NCBI GenBank assembly: GCA_963921935.1 | Contig: OY998184.1 | Coordinates: 26,787,067 to 26,851,066 of the forward strand | Reading direction: 5' to 3' | DNA from: Galeruca laticollis | Taxonomy: Eukaryota > Arthropoda > Insecta > Coleoptera > Chrysomelidae | DNA: 64,000 nt | Shown: positions 1 through 10,944 of the stretch, piece by piece | Layout of the letters: each line of letters opens with the position of its first letter | How positions within the stretch are numbered: position 1 is the stretch's first letter | Made by a program: the position numbers and the translations under genes | The notes under the pieces: model-generated | Told to the model about the DNA's origin: nothing | Database searches by the model: none | The model's input: only the letters and a program-made list of their open reading frames with translations

Positions 1-404
1 TACTTGATAATAGCCTACCGGCGTTTTATCTACATTGCATCTACCATAAAAAAGTAATAATATCGTACGTAAAATACTCTTTCATCATAACTGCAACCAG
101 GGATACTATTCTTAATTGTTACGCAACGTGATCTATCTGTGAATTACACTCAATACAAAATACTGAAAGTGAAACATGAATTTAATTTATTGAACCATTC
201 AAATCCCACATAAATACACGTAATTAATTCAGTGGAAACATTGATGGACCTTCGAGTTAAAGAAAGTTTAAAATAAAGCAAAAAAATTAGATTGTAAAAC
301 AAATACTTTTACATTTCCAATATAATGATTAGCTGAGAATCTGAATCAAAATTAAAATAAAGAATTTATGATCTTTTATCCCACTATACAACAGTCTCCC
401 CTAA
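1..404. other. AT-rich DNA, no gene seen
   Basis: No open frame, splice-bounded exon or recognisable repeat end was found on either strand in this stretch. It may include the 3' flank of the neighbouring transposon. Confidence 0.5.
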
Positions 405-575
405 TAGACAATTCATAATAAAAATTTAAAAAAAATAGAAAAGTGAACATAAAAATTAATTTGGAAAATCTGGAACAACTCCTATAATTAAAAACTGAAT
501 TAGTTCAAAGTAAATGCTGAAACTGTTGCCCATTAACTTCCATACATGAATATAAATTAGTCTCGAATCTTTGTC
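405..575. repeat. Left arm of inverted repeat from transposase 3' end
   Basis: The 3' end of transposase copy 1 plus its downstream DNA is repeated in inverted orientation at 1835-2000. Shared blocks include the AAAAGTGAACATAAAAATTAA segment and the codons around YS-MEVNG. The two arms lie either side of the transposase but match its end, not a true terminal repeat, so this is probably two element ends head to head. Confidence 0.7.
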
Positions 576-1564
576 TGACGTTTTGGAGCATTTCTGGAAG
601 TTTTTGACGACATTCGGTAATGATACGTTCACGTAACTCATCTAAGGAACCTGGCTGAATGGCGTATATTTTACTTTTTAGATATCCCCATAAAAATTAA
701 TTTGAGGGGGACATATCAGGAGATCGTGGGGGCCATTTCATAAATCCTCTTCGTCTAATCCAATGTTTAGGAAAGTTTTCATTTAAGTACTGACGAACCG
801 CTGCAGCAAAATTTGGAGGAGCCCCTTTCTGTTTAAACATTAGGTGATCTTCAAGGTATAGGTTATCGTTTTCTATTATGTCTGTTAACATTGGATCAAC
901 GATGTTTTCGAGTAATTCCAAATACATACCCCCAGTTAAATTAAATGAACCAACAATACGATCGCCAAATATTTCAGCCCAAACGTTTAACTTTTCTGGG
1001 TGTTGAGTATGCGTTTCATGAAATACTCTTGGATTGGAATCTGACCAGTATCGACAGTTATGTCGATTAACAGTTCCGTTAACATAAAAACTGCATTCAT
1101 CCTAAAAACAAATGTTCTACAGAACATGTGGATCTTGTATAGCAAGCTCGCTCATGATATCACAAAATTGCAAGCAGCGATCAAAATCGTCTTCGTTAAG
1201 TTCCTGAACTAAATAAATTTTAATGGGGATGGAATTTGTTGGCATTCAAAATTTGCCCGACGGTACGTTGACTTACTCCAGATAATTCTGCAAGCTTTCT
1301 TGTACTAAGACTTGGATCTGCAACAACTTGTCCTAAAACGACTACCTCTACCGATTCGTTTCTTATTAGATTATGAATCTGCCGTTTTTTATTTTGAACA
1401 GATCCTGATTGTCGAAATTATGAAATAAGTTCCAAAACGTACTTACGTTTAACCTGTTTGTTTGGGTGTCGCTCATTGAAAATTGTACAGGCAGTGTTAG
1501 CACATCCGTTATTTTTTAAATAACATTCAACAATTTCTACTTTCTCCTGAATAGAAAAAACCAT
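505..1564 (-). pseudogene. Mariner-type transposase pseudogene (DUF4817 + DDE), copy 1
   Basis: Reads on the minus strand from ATG at 1564 to TGA at 505, about 350 codons, the usual length for insect DUF4817/DDE_3 transposases of the Tc1/mariner superfamily. The N-terminal helix-turn-helix begins MVFSIQEKVEIVE and contains FNERHPNK. Later come the motifs RYWSDSNPR, GAPPNFAA, RSPDMSPSN and the C-terminal LQNVRQRFE. The protein would bind element ends and cut and paste the DNA. It is broken by at least three in-frame stops and frameshifts (for example after LELIS and near 1220 and 1110). The middle catalytic Asp, normally in a QQDGAP-like motif, reads QKGAP. I found no convincing TIRs for this copy. 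Confidence 0.85.
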
Positions 1565-1834
1565 TTTTATGTTTTACTCGCTAATAAACTTGATGTATCA
1601 ATGACGCTAAACTGAAAAACAGACTTGGTAGTTATGAAAATAAAAACCTTTATTTTTATTTTACGAAAACATAGGCGTAGTCAAAGGTAATTATGCATTA
1701 AATTTTTGAATTTGGCTTTCACATGAAAATACGCTTTTTTGAACTGTAACATGGCACAGTGTCAAATTTCTTATAAAATTACCTTTTGAATGATGTATCA
1801 CTCGTAGTACTTTCCCTATTTAGATAGAGACAAA

Positions 1835-2000
1835 TATTCGAGAATAATTTATATTCGTGTATGGAAGTTAATGGACAACACTTTCAGAATTTACATTGAA
1901 GTAATTTAGTTTTCAATAATAGGAGCTGTTCTAAATTTCCCAATTTAATTTTTATGTTCACTTTTCTATTTTTTTCAAATTTTGTTTATGAATTGTCCAT
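1835..2000 (+). pseudogene. Inverted fragment of mariner-type transposase C-terminus
   Basis: The plus-strand reading here resembles the last ~40 codons of copy 1 (IRVWKLMDN, with the 3' flank that follows). It is the opposite orientation to copy 1 and diverged by roughly a fifth. It probably marks a second insertion, deleted except for its end. Confidence 0.6.
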
Positions 2001-2009
2001 TAAATAGTT

Positions 2010-2345
2010 GAGTTTTGCTTTTAAATGAAGTATCATTATTAAAAATACGGAAACGTTTCCCGCAAGATGGCGCCAAAATCAAAAATTACGTAACAAACTG
2101 CCACACAGTCAAATTTCTTGTAAAATTACCTTTTGAATGATGTGGAACACTTAGTACTTTCCCTATTTAAATTTTGTTGATAATAGTGATAGAGGAGAGG
2201 GAAGGGATGTAGGATAGTTGAGGATATAATCGAAAGATGTCCCCCTTGAAATAAAAATAGACCTCTTTTTGCATTTTCTCCAAACAAAATTTGTCTTCAA
2301 GATGTGCGATCTGTTTCGTTTTCGGTGCCGCACCCTGTATAAACA
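2010..2345 (-). repeat. Dispersed repeat unit A1 (MITE-like, CAGGGTGCGGC end)
   Basis: A ~336-bp unit running from TTGAGTTTTGC to ACCCTGTATA, repeated directly at 2560-2896. A third, partial copy of its core (CAAATTTCTTATAAAATTACC) lies at 1752-1825. On the minus strand the unit starts TATACAGGGTGCGGCACCG, a form common at ends of insect Tc1/mariner-type MITEs. Short ORFs across it are not genes. Confidence 0.7.
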
Positions 2346-2559
2346 GTACTACCAATAATATGATTAATAAATGTGAATGAAACGTTCGCCGGTTTCAGAC
2401 AAACTAAAGAATTTGCTGATAATATTTTCAACTGATAATATAGGGCAATACACGTAAAGGTCACTCTAATTAATTCGTATTTTTCCTTGGATTATTTTGC
2501 GGTTAAATTGAATTGTCCCAGTATATAATCTGTCCCAGTAAACGACAGTTTCCCGTAGT

Positions 2560-2896
2560 TGAGTTTTGCTTTCAAATGAAGTATCATTATTTAAAATACG
2601 GAAACTTTTCCCGCAAGATGGCGCCAAAATCAAAAGTTACGTGAAAAACTGCCACACAGTCAAATTTCTTATAAAATTACCTTTTGAATGATGTGTCACA
2701 CGTAGTACTTTCCCTATTTAAACTTTATTGGTAATAGTGACAGAGGGGAGGGGAGGGGAGGAATGTAGGATGGTTGAGGATGTGATCGAAAGATGTCCCC
2801 CTTGAAATAAAAATCGACCTCGTTTGCATTTTCTCCAAAAAAAATTTGTCTTCAAGATACGCGATCTGTTTCGTTTTCGGTGCCGCACCCTGTATA
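2560..2896 (-). repeat. Dispersed repeat unit A2
   Basis: Second direct copy of the unit at 2010-2345, about 90 percent alike by eye, including the CCCGCAAGATGGCGCCAAAA block and the same CAGGGTGCGGC end on the minus strand. The 214 bp between the two copies has no feature I recognise. Confidence 0.7.
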
Positions 2897-3486
2897 TTTA
2901 TACTTAACATCGTTATGTATTCAGACGTATTCCTTTTTAGAAAAAATGTTGTTTCTGACTGACCAAGCAACATTCCTTCAACTTTGTAATCTTGATCATC
3001 GCATATATTAACATACAGTGTGTTCCAAAATGTTGTATACAAATGGACAATTTTAGGAAAACTCATATTCCATAAAAATCTCTGCATCACCTATAACCCA
3101 AATTGCAACAATCAAATAATATTTGCATTTAATCGTATACGAGGTATGTCAAAATACGCATTTTGCTCAAGTACCGTTATGATTGATTTGTTGGAAAAAG
3201 TTATTTGAGAAACTGGTCACTAATGACATTATGTGTCAACATACCAATTATGAACCAGATATTCCGATTTTCGGAAAAAAAATTCAGTACGTAAATGACA
3301 ATTTTGGATTCATTTGTCCATTTTAATCTATGCTAAATAGTGAAGTTCTTCCTTATAAGGATTCAAATTTTTCATTAAACCACTCAATATTTTGAAAATT
3401 TAATTAACGATTATTGATTAGAAGATATTGCAAAACTTATTTATAAAGAATAATAAAAATTAGCTAATTTTGTCAAGAATACTTAT

Positions 3487-3640
3487 ATTCTACAAAACTT
3501 TCAACGTATCCACCGTCCCTTTCTAAATAGGTGATTGTTCTTTGATGAAATTCTATCAAAACATTTCTAATCATATCTGGAGTAATAGCTTCACATATTT
3601 CCCTAATTATTCCTTCAAGATGAACACATCTCTTAATGTT
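3487..3640 (-). pseudogene. Mariner-type transposase C-terminal fragment
   Basis: The minus strand stays open for about 50 codons. It contains HLEGIIREICEAITPDMIRN and then EFHQRT..LERDGGYVESFVE before a stop. This matches the layout of mariner-type C-termini (regular helices, then a glycine-rich tail ending in a short hydrophobic segment). The part upstream is unreadable. It sits just inside the left TIR, as expected for the element's own transposase. Confidence 0.6.
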
Positions 3641-3649
3641 TTATAGTTT

Positions 3650-4990
3650 TTTCAAACAATAAGAACAATTTCAATATTATCTTCAATAGGTATTTACAGG
3701 TTGGCAAATTAATTTTGGCAGTTTAGGATGCGCGAAAAAGCCATACAACTTGACAACGTTGTAAACGCAGTTACCAGGAAGAGCAGGCGATGTACATTCC
3801 GCTTGCACAGTTTTAAAGGTTCTGATGCTGCTAATACGTACGAGGATCACACAGTATTTTGAGTTTGAATTTGAAAATAATAAACTGTGGCACATGTATA
3901 ATGCTATATAAAATCGAGTTTACAAACCAAATTAACGTTAATGTGTTCTTTATTATTGATTAAATGGATAAGGAAATAAGAACCATTAGATTTTCCTACG
4001 AAAATTGGTTTTTTTGTACAGACATAATTATTTATTGCTTTAAAAACCATACGGCAAATTCTATAGTTACCCTTTATTATTTTATGTGATGGAAAAAATA
4101 CATAATAAATAGATTCCAAGAGACATAAACTTTCACCTTTACTTCAAATTAATGTCTCTTAAGTGGTCGCTTCATAATATTCGTCATCGAGGTTTATTTG
4201 TATATAAATTGGAAGTCGGATAGATTTTGTAGATATAGAGTACAATATGATAAGGATTGTTAAACGACTTTCTAAATTTAACAATGGCCAACAATTTTTA
4301 CTATCTATTCGTAGTAATAGTTAATGTCATACCTACCTGTTAAGCTTTCTAAAATTATTATTCTTAATAATATGTAGTAGATAATAATGTAAAAATTCGG
4401 GTTTATGATAAAAATTAAAAAACAAATTGGGGAAATTGCCTTTACAGATGGTCTAATAAGTATACTAATAATATAAGTAAAATATTAAAGCTTTTTTGTG
4501 GTAGATATTTCCACTCTCATATGTGAATTTTTGGGTATTTTGCAAATATTTACTATGAAATTAGAACCTCCCTTCACTCTTTTTACAGAGTTAGGACTCG
4601 CAAAACAAGAAAATCTTGGTTCTAGGTGCCGTCAATTATTGTTTATTTAGATCTATGTAGATAATTGAATTTTTATTGTATTTAGTTAGTGTTATTGTTG
4701 TGATTTTCTTTTAACGTTTTATTGAAGTTTTACTTATTTACATTTAGAACACTTGATGAGAATCATCTTATGATCTTTAGAGTTTTTGGTTGCCGGGGAT
4801 TCAATAAGGGAGAGACGAGAGAATATTGTGACGGACAACTTCAAAAAAAATCGACTTTGATTGTGAATTGAGATATTTTTAGAATAAAACTGTTATATTC
4901 ACCTCTGGGAATATTATTCAACCTAGACAAACGAAAACAAACCTACATCTATGTACAGATGTGCTACAAATATTATATTACTCTAGTGGA
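3650..4990. other. No gene recognised; minus-strand open stretch 3683-3895
   Basis: Mostly AT-rich DNA. A 70-codon minus-strand open stretch at 3683-3895 is cysteine- and proline-containing but matches nothing I know. Another at 3904-4119 looks like chance. Confidence 0.4.
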
Positions 4991-5013
4991 ATTCGTCTCT
5001 AATATATATAATT

Positions 5014-7464
5014 TTATAACACCTTTTCACATTTTTTGCGTTTAATGTATTCAGTCATACCACCTACAAACAAACAATATAATGAAAAATATGTTTTAGA
5101 TGTACAGGGATCATCAACAGTAAAATAATGATGTGCATCTACAAATGATTCTTCCAAATCACTTTCTATATCAACTTCATCATCCTCGCTATCTCCGTCT
5201 TCGGCCAAATTAATAATAATATTATCTACAACAGTATCTAGAAGTGGTTCATTGTTCATAAATTCATCTTCAATCTTTCTAACGTGGTCACATCTAACTT
5301 TCCAATCATTTGCAGGAAATGTGTCAAAAAATTCATTACAGAATTATTTAACCATTTCGTTTGGCCACATATGCTTTGTGCCGCCCAAACACTTTCGATC
5401 GGATTTAAGTTCGGGTGATAAGGGGGTAGCCTTAAAACTTGCAATCCATGTCGTATAAATATAAGTTTTATATTGCGGTTTGTACATTTTTGCAACGTTA
5501 TAAAGATCCGGTTTCAATATTTGTTCAGTGTAATATATATTTCTTTCAGAAAGCCAGTTTTTCAATTGTTGTTTATTCCAAGCAGTCGTAGGTCATTTTT
5601 CATTTAGAATATTGTGATATGGGGCGTTATCAATCACCACAATAGCTTTTTTTGGTAGGTTTGGAATAAGTTTTTCTTGTACCCACTTCTCATAATTTTC
5701 GTACGCCATTTCATTATGATAATCTCCTAGTTTTGTCTGGGAGTTCCACATAATACCAGCATTAAGTACAAAACCATTTTCACTTCCTGCATGCACAATG
5801 ATGAGCCTATTACCTTTTGAAACAGGTTTTATTAATCCTTCGTTACTCTTTCGCTCCATCCATTAAGGTGCGTGTGACATGAATAAATGTATATTTCATC
5901 CATATAAATGATGGAATGGTTTGTTCTGTTCTCTGCACTTTTTTATGATTTTTAAATATAGTTGGCATACATGTCTGATTTCGTGGCGTTCCATTAAAAA
6001 ACTTCGGTTGTTTTTCATGTTTCTCCAACGAAAACCCAAAGAATGTGTCGCGACTTCCTGCGAAGCCATAACTATCTGAAAAGGTTTGGTGTGCATTTCT
6101 TAACGTGGGTACTTTTTTCTCGGTTATGTGATAATTTATTATGCACCTTCTATGCACAGTTTTGTCGAATTGATCCATACGGATACTAGACGTTCTTTGT
6201 TTTTTTAGTAGGCACATCAGTAAATACAGGAAAGCGTTCTTTGGCTAACTTTCGTACCAGCAGAAACTCGTTCAATGACCTGTCAATAAAATAAGTCGAT
6301 ATAAATGTTATATTAAAAGTTTTACTCATGTGTATTTTTATACAAATAAAATGAGGAAGTAGTTAAATTTGTTTTCAGTGACCGTTCTTTGAAATAAAAA
6401 TTTTTGTCGTGGTTTTCGGACATTTAAAAGAAGTATTAAATTCAAAAATAATATATTACGTTTCAGTTCATTGATTGTTTTAAACGATCTTTTGATTTTA
6501 GTTCAAACATACTTTAATATGACCAAACCGCAATTGTAACTGAAATCGGAAGATGGTACAGAACAAATAATGAAACCGAAACGTAATAGAGATAGGTATG
6601 AAATGAGTATAATAATTATAAGCTAAAAAATATATTACATTTAAATAGGTATCTTACACATAATAAACAAGTGCCCTTTTATATACTCCTGTAGACAGAA
6701 ACAGAATAGTTAGGTTGCTCTAAATGGACTATGAATGGCGTAGATTTGTTTGCCATAATGACATAACGGTGCATAAAATTGACACATGAGTGCATAAAAT
6801 ACTTTTTCTACTTCCGCTACTGAAACCGCACTTTGAACACGGGTTTGACATGCACAAAACGACTCTTTAAATACTAGTGTTTAAAATGCGAAAAGTCACA
6901 TTTCGTTTATCTTTTGTTTTTTAAACGTCAAATCAAGTGTATCTTTTGTATGTTAATTTTCATGCGTCTTGATAATTTTGTTATTCTGCGTCATTTGATT
7001 TATCAGTCAGCTGTCAGTCATCGTCCGTCATGTAATGAATATAATTCAAATATAATATAATGTTTTCCTTCCCGCGGACGAAGAAAAAGTATAGTAAGCA
7101 CCTCGTGTTAAAAACGTCTTTAGTCACTCGTTTCGTAGTAAAACTCGTGACTAAAGTAACCGTTTTGACACTTGGTACTTAATATACTATTGTCTCACCC
7201 TCATATCACTTTTTTAAATCGTTTAACAAATAAATATTCTATGTGAGAAAATCGATTTAAAAAATTTACTTTCAAGTGTAAATTTGTTAAATAATTACTT
7301 TGGTTTAAACATTTTTTGCAATAATTAAAACTTACCTTTGTTAATGGAATTGTCGACTTACCATTATTTGCCTCTTTGGTCATGGAATTTAAAACGTTCA
7401 TAAATATTTCACGACACTGCTTAATCAACTTTTTATGAACAACTTCACTTTCTGGAATCACCAT
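5014..7464 (-). pseudogene. IS630/Tc1-like DDE transposase pseudogene with 5' exon
   Basis: The minus-strand first exon (7464 to about 7336) begins MVIPESEVVHKK and ends STIPLTK before a GTAAGT-like donor. This is the N-terminal form of a common insect DDE_3 family. After ~1 kb come blocks in several frames: MERHEIRHVCQ, YMDEIYIH (first Asp), LIIVHAGSENGF, VVIDNAPYHN (second Asp), LPPYHPNLNPIESVW (Glu), then an acidic tail with DSEDDEVDIE. At least three frame changes (near 5850-5900, 5590 and 5460) disable it. The catalytic D, D, E are all visible. A short upstream ORF fragment overlaps 5843-6217 in another frame. Confidence 0.8.
7105..7171. repeat. Imperfect hairpin between the transposase exons
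   Basis: The left arm GTGTTAAAAACG-TCTTTAGTCAC and right arm GTGACTAAAGTAACCGTTTTG-ACAC pair almost fully around a ~16-nt loop. It may be a small MITE or the end of a degraded one. Confidence 0.5.
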
Positions 7465-7590
7465 AACAAGTTAGTATTGCACAACCACGGTAATCACACT
7501 TTTCTCTGAACTGTACTGTCGAAACGAAGCTTACGAATTTCGCCAGCAAAGTGAGCTCTTGCAATCCGCATACGTCTTTGCTACGGCGCA

Positions 7591-7612
7591 TCGGAAGTTG
7601 CGAAACTTCCGA
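7591..7612. repeat. Perfect 9-bp hairpin near transposase start
   Basis: TCGGAAGTT, a GCGA loop, then AACTTCCGA. It lies about 130 bp upstream of the minus-strand transposase ATG and may belong to that element's 5' subterminal region. Confidence 0.5.
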
Positions 7613-8480
7613 CTGCCAAAATTAACGTTTGATTTTGATGGCAGTAGTTATTCTTATTCTAACGCACTCTATCAAAAACGTGTTCAATAATAATTAATAA
7701 TAAAAATTAAAATTTTCATACCGAGTTAAGTTTTTCCTTACAAGAGGAAGTGTGGTATGGATTTGTAAGGTTTTTACAATTGAAATTTGAAAACACTTTA
7801 CTGTTCAGCATAAATTAAAATGGACAAATGAATTCAAAATTGTCATTTACGTACTTAAATAATTTTATAATCTCAAGTTTTCCGAAAGTCGGAATAACTG
7901 GTTCAAAATTGGTATGTTAACCTATAATTTTATTAGTTACCAGTTTCTCAAGTAACTATTTTTGCAAAAAATTAATATTAAAGATATTTTACTCTTGGGT
8001 AAAATCCATATTTTTAGATATACTTCGTATACAACTAAACAAAAATATTGTTTGTGTTGAAATTTAGATTTCAGATCATGCAGACATTTTTATTAAAAAT
8101 AATTATTTTCCTAAAATTAATAATAAAAAAGTTTTACATTTGTATACAATTTTTGGGACACATTTATCATTCAAAAATTAATGAAGCATTATTCAATAGG
8201 TTATCCTTGTAACCTTTGTTTTCAGATATTAGATAAAGCTACTATTTGGAATTTTAAATTAGAAATGTGGTAATGTGTAAGTTTAAGTGAGAAGATAATT
8301 TTTGGTTAATTTTTTATTTTACGTGTTTACTAGAAAACTATTCGTCTCACATTTATAAATAAAAATCAAAATAAACTGAAATTCCCTTAAATCGTTTCAT
8401 TTTTTAACCAATCTAAAATCTTCTTACTTAAGCTTAGCAATATTAATAATTCTGAATATGGAAAAAAAATTTAAACATAC

Positions 8481-10358
8481 TGATTTTTCAAGTCGATTGT
8501 TCCAGAATACAGATAGTTTTCACCAAATTCATCAGCTACTAATGTTGGTTTGATATGCAGTATACCATCTTTCGTAAAACTATTTCTCTTGTCGTCTGTA
8601 TACCACTCGAACTCATCATTCTAAAAGGTGTAAACAGAAATAATTCAATCGGATTTACCCTTCTCGTGAAATATGTGACGGAAGTATCTTGTTTAAATTC
8701 ATTAACAGATCTCGTTTCGAAAGCATTATCACACATTTTTTGCCTCACAGATAGAATAAAACAGAACAAAACTCAACGCGAGATTATGTATGAGTAGGTG
8801 GACAATGATTGGTTGTAAACTTCGTAAGTGACTTATTCGCTCCGTCTTGAAGTTATGATTTTTATTTGTCGACATTATTTTTATTATTCCGAAAATTATT
8901 ATGGTTATTGTCAAAGCGAATGTTAAAAAATATCCAGCGCGCATAAACAGCAGATGCAGATGCTATTTAAGACCTCTTAGGTAAAGATCGAAAGGAATAT
9001 ACTTTAACATGAAGTGATTTTGCATGTGTACAAGAAAACGAGACTGGAGGAAATAAGAAGAAGACTGTCGATAAACTTGTTTTGAAGTATTATTACATCG
9101 TGCCTCAGTTCTCAGAGTAATCTAAAATTTGTATGGAAAAGCGAGGACAGCATAGATTATCTCTGCCCTACATGTTTTTCTTTAAATAGACCTCTCGTGA
9201 ATGTGAATTATCCACTTAAATTGTAGATGGAAAGGTTCAACTAGTTTGAACTTGATAATATAAGGACAATGTCACTTCATTTTGAAGCATGAAGATTATA
9301 ATTAAAATACGATAAATTTAGTAAGGATGAATAGCATCGTATGTATGCACAATGACACATACTCATTGTTTCAGATCGCCCACACCAATAAATACCTCGT
9401 TATCTTTTGTGATACATATTAAAAACAGTTCTTATAAAAAAAATTCACAAGAGAAAACCAACAAAGCAGATCAGAGAATTAACTGTCAACTACCACCACC
9501 AGAAAACTAACAGACACAAATATCTGCTGAAAATATAGTTACTCAAGACACTATCGCTACACATTCATCAGTAAGTACCTGTTGAGATAGGAAAGTCCAT
9601 GCATATTTCTTCGGCGCTCTAAAAACACAATAATCGTAATTCACAGTACATCAACAGATGGCAATTCAACTCCAGGACACACAATTCACTGATGAACAAA
9701 GTATACAACTTCTAAAGCCTATATATTAAAAACCGGAGATCGTAAGTAGAAAAGTGAACTGAACATGATCAAAATTTCTTCATAGAACAATCACGGTGAC
9801 TAGTGCTTGAAGACGATCAACTAAAATATTTTTTCGACAACGTTAACGATTGAACAATGTACTAACAATAACTAATAAGAAATACTTCATGGCATTAGTT
9901 GACATGTTTTTAAACTATAACATATTCTAGCACATACACCAGATTGAGAACGAGATTAGCAAAATATTTAGACACCGCAGTTGATGGAAGTGACAACTTT
10001 AAATATATATTTTGATTTCATATACAAAAATTATAGTAGCATGTAATAGTGTCAATAGATTAGAGGCTTTCTTGCGTAAACATTTTCGCTATTGATCCTC
10101 TGGGTTTATGCGATTATTGAAAATAAAAAAGAATTGTATGGCAATATCAACTGAACTTACCCCACCTCCTCCAAGTGTTTGTTCGTGATTCCATTTACTC
10201 AAATCCAATTTATCGAAATTATCTTCGAAGATCAAATCACCGGAGCATATTTTTTGCGGCGCAATCGATTCGCTTGCTTTTGTAATACTGACTCTACACT
10301 TAGCATTTACGTTTTGAATCCATATCATTAAAAAACTTACTAATAGTATTCGCAGCAT
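8481..10358 (-). CDS. GH16 beta-1,3-glucan-binding protein / glucanase, first two coding exons
   Basis: Coding exon 1 is 10358-10161: ATG, a signal peptide (MLRILLVSFLMIW..., probable cleavage after VNA), then KICSGDLIFEDNFD and HEQTLGGGG. Its donor is GTAAGT. Exon 2 is 8620-8481 after TTTTAG: NDEFEWYTDDKRNS, DGILHIKPTLVADEFGE, then a GTATGT donor in phase 2. Exon 1 is exactly 66 codons and the join is in frame. These are the N-terminal motifs of insect GH16 proteins (secreted beta-1,3-glucan recognition proteins or digestive glucanases); the CBM39 domain of classic GNBPs is absent. The catalytic EIDxxE exons are not visible to the left, so they lie outside the window, beyond a >8.4-kb repeat-filled intron, or are lost. 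Confidence 0.85.
8640..10140 (-). other. Intron 1 of the GH16 gene
   Basis: A 1,540-bp intron with GT..AG ends, AT-rich. I see no nested gene or clear transposon end in it. Short ORFs at 8555-8944 overlap exon 2 or the intron and are shadows. Confidence 0.6.
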
Positions 10359-10392
10359 ATTATCAGTTTCTAAACGTGAATACCAATAGTAA

Positions 10393-10405
10393 CTACTTAA
10401 ATAGT
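10393..10405 (-). promoter_or_regulatory. Possible TATA box of the GH16 gene
   Basis: The minus strand reads ACTATTTAAGTAG about 40 bp upstream of the signal-peptide ATG at 10358, leaving a very short 5' UTR. The frame is open further upstream to 10508, but that extension lacks a signal peptide, so I prefer 10358. Confidence 0.35.
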
Positions 10406-10509
10406 GTCCGGTAGAGTGGTGGTTTTTATTCAGAGTGGGACATACCGATATAACTATGCAGTGAGTTTTACATAAATATGTTAGACAATTGAAACGTTTT
10501 CTTCTCATT

Positions 10510-10940
10510 CACAATGAAGTTATCTGTGGCTGAGAAGCTGGAAATATGTAAATTTCACCTTAAAACTTGGATCAAAATGGGTTCGCTTTTTTTGGACACC
10601 AATTCCAGTAGGTTTAACTGATAAACATAGCTAGTGAACTAGCTCAATAAAACTGTAATAGCTATAAAAAGGGAGCTCCATCATTGGATTTAGAATGTAG
10701 GTATTAAAACTATAGCATTAGTAAATGATATGAATGAGTGAACTTAACGAACTAAATTTATTAGAATCTTAAAAAATGTGCAAAAAATGACAATTTCTAG
10801 GTTAACTTATTAACTAATTAATTGAAAGGATCATCTATATGTTTATACGGATATAGAAGCTGTATTACTACGGTAAAATTCACTTATTACTTTTCCGCCC
10901 AACCGCCCAATATGCGAGAAAAGTATTGGTTTACCCACAA
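10510..10940. other. Intergenic, no feature seen
   Basis: Upstream of the GH16 gene and before the satellite leader. No coding pattern was found. Confidence 0.5.
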
Positions 10941-10944
10941 GAAA

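Larger units (their letters stand above)
3014..8164. mobile_element. Tc1/mariner-like transposon with ~350-bp TIRs, interrupted
   Basis: The left arm (about 3014-3380) and right arm (about 7735-8164) are inverted copies. Shared blocks in order from the end are GTGTNCCAAAA..TTGTATACAAATG, GAGAAACTGGT, AACATACCAATT, GAACCAG.TATTCCGA.TTTCGG, and ACGTAAATGACAATTTTG. Inside the left arm lies the 3' end of a mariner-type transposase. The ~4.3 kb interior also contains a different IS630/Tc1-like transposase, so this is an older element invaded by a younger one. Exact termini and a TA duplication are not certain. Confidence 0.75.

Noticed and set aside
3683..3895. 70-codon minus-strand ORF as a gene
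   Set aside because: Looks somewhat protein-like but has no recognisable motif, splice context or second copy here.
8555..8944. ORFs on both strands around GH16 exon 2
   Set aside because: They run through splice sites; only 8481-8620 on the minus strand carries family motifs.
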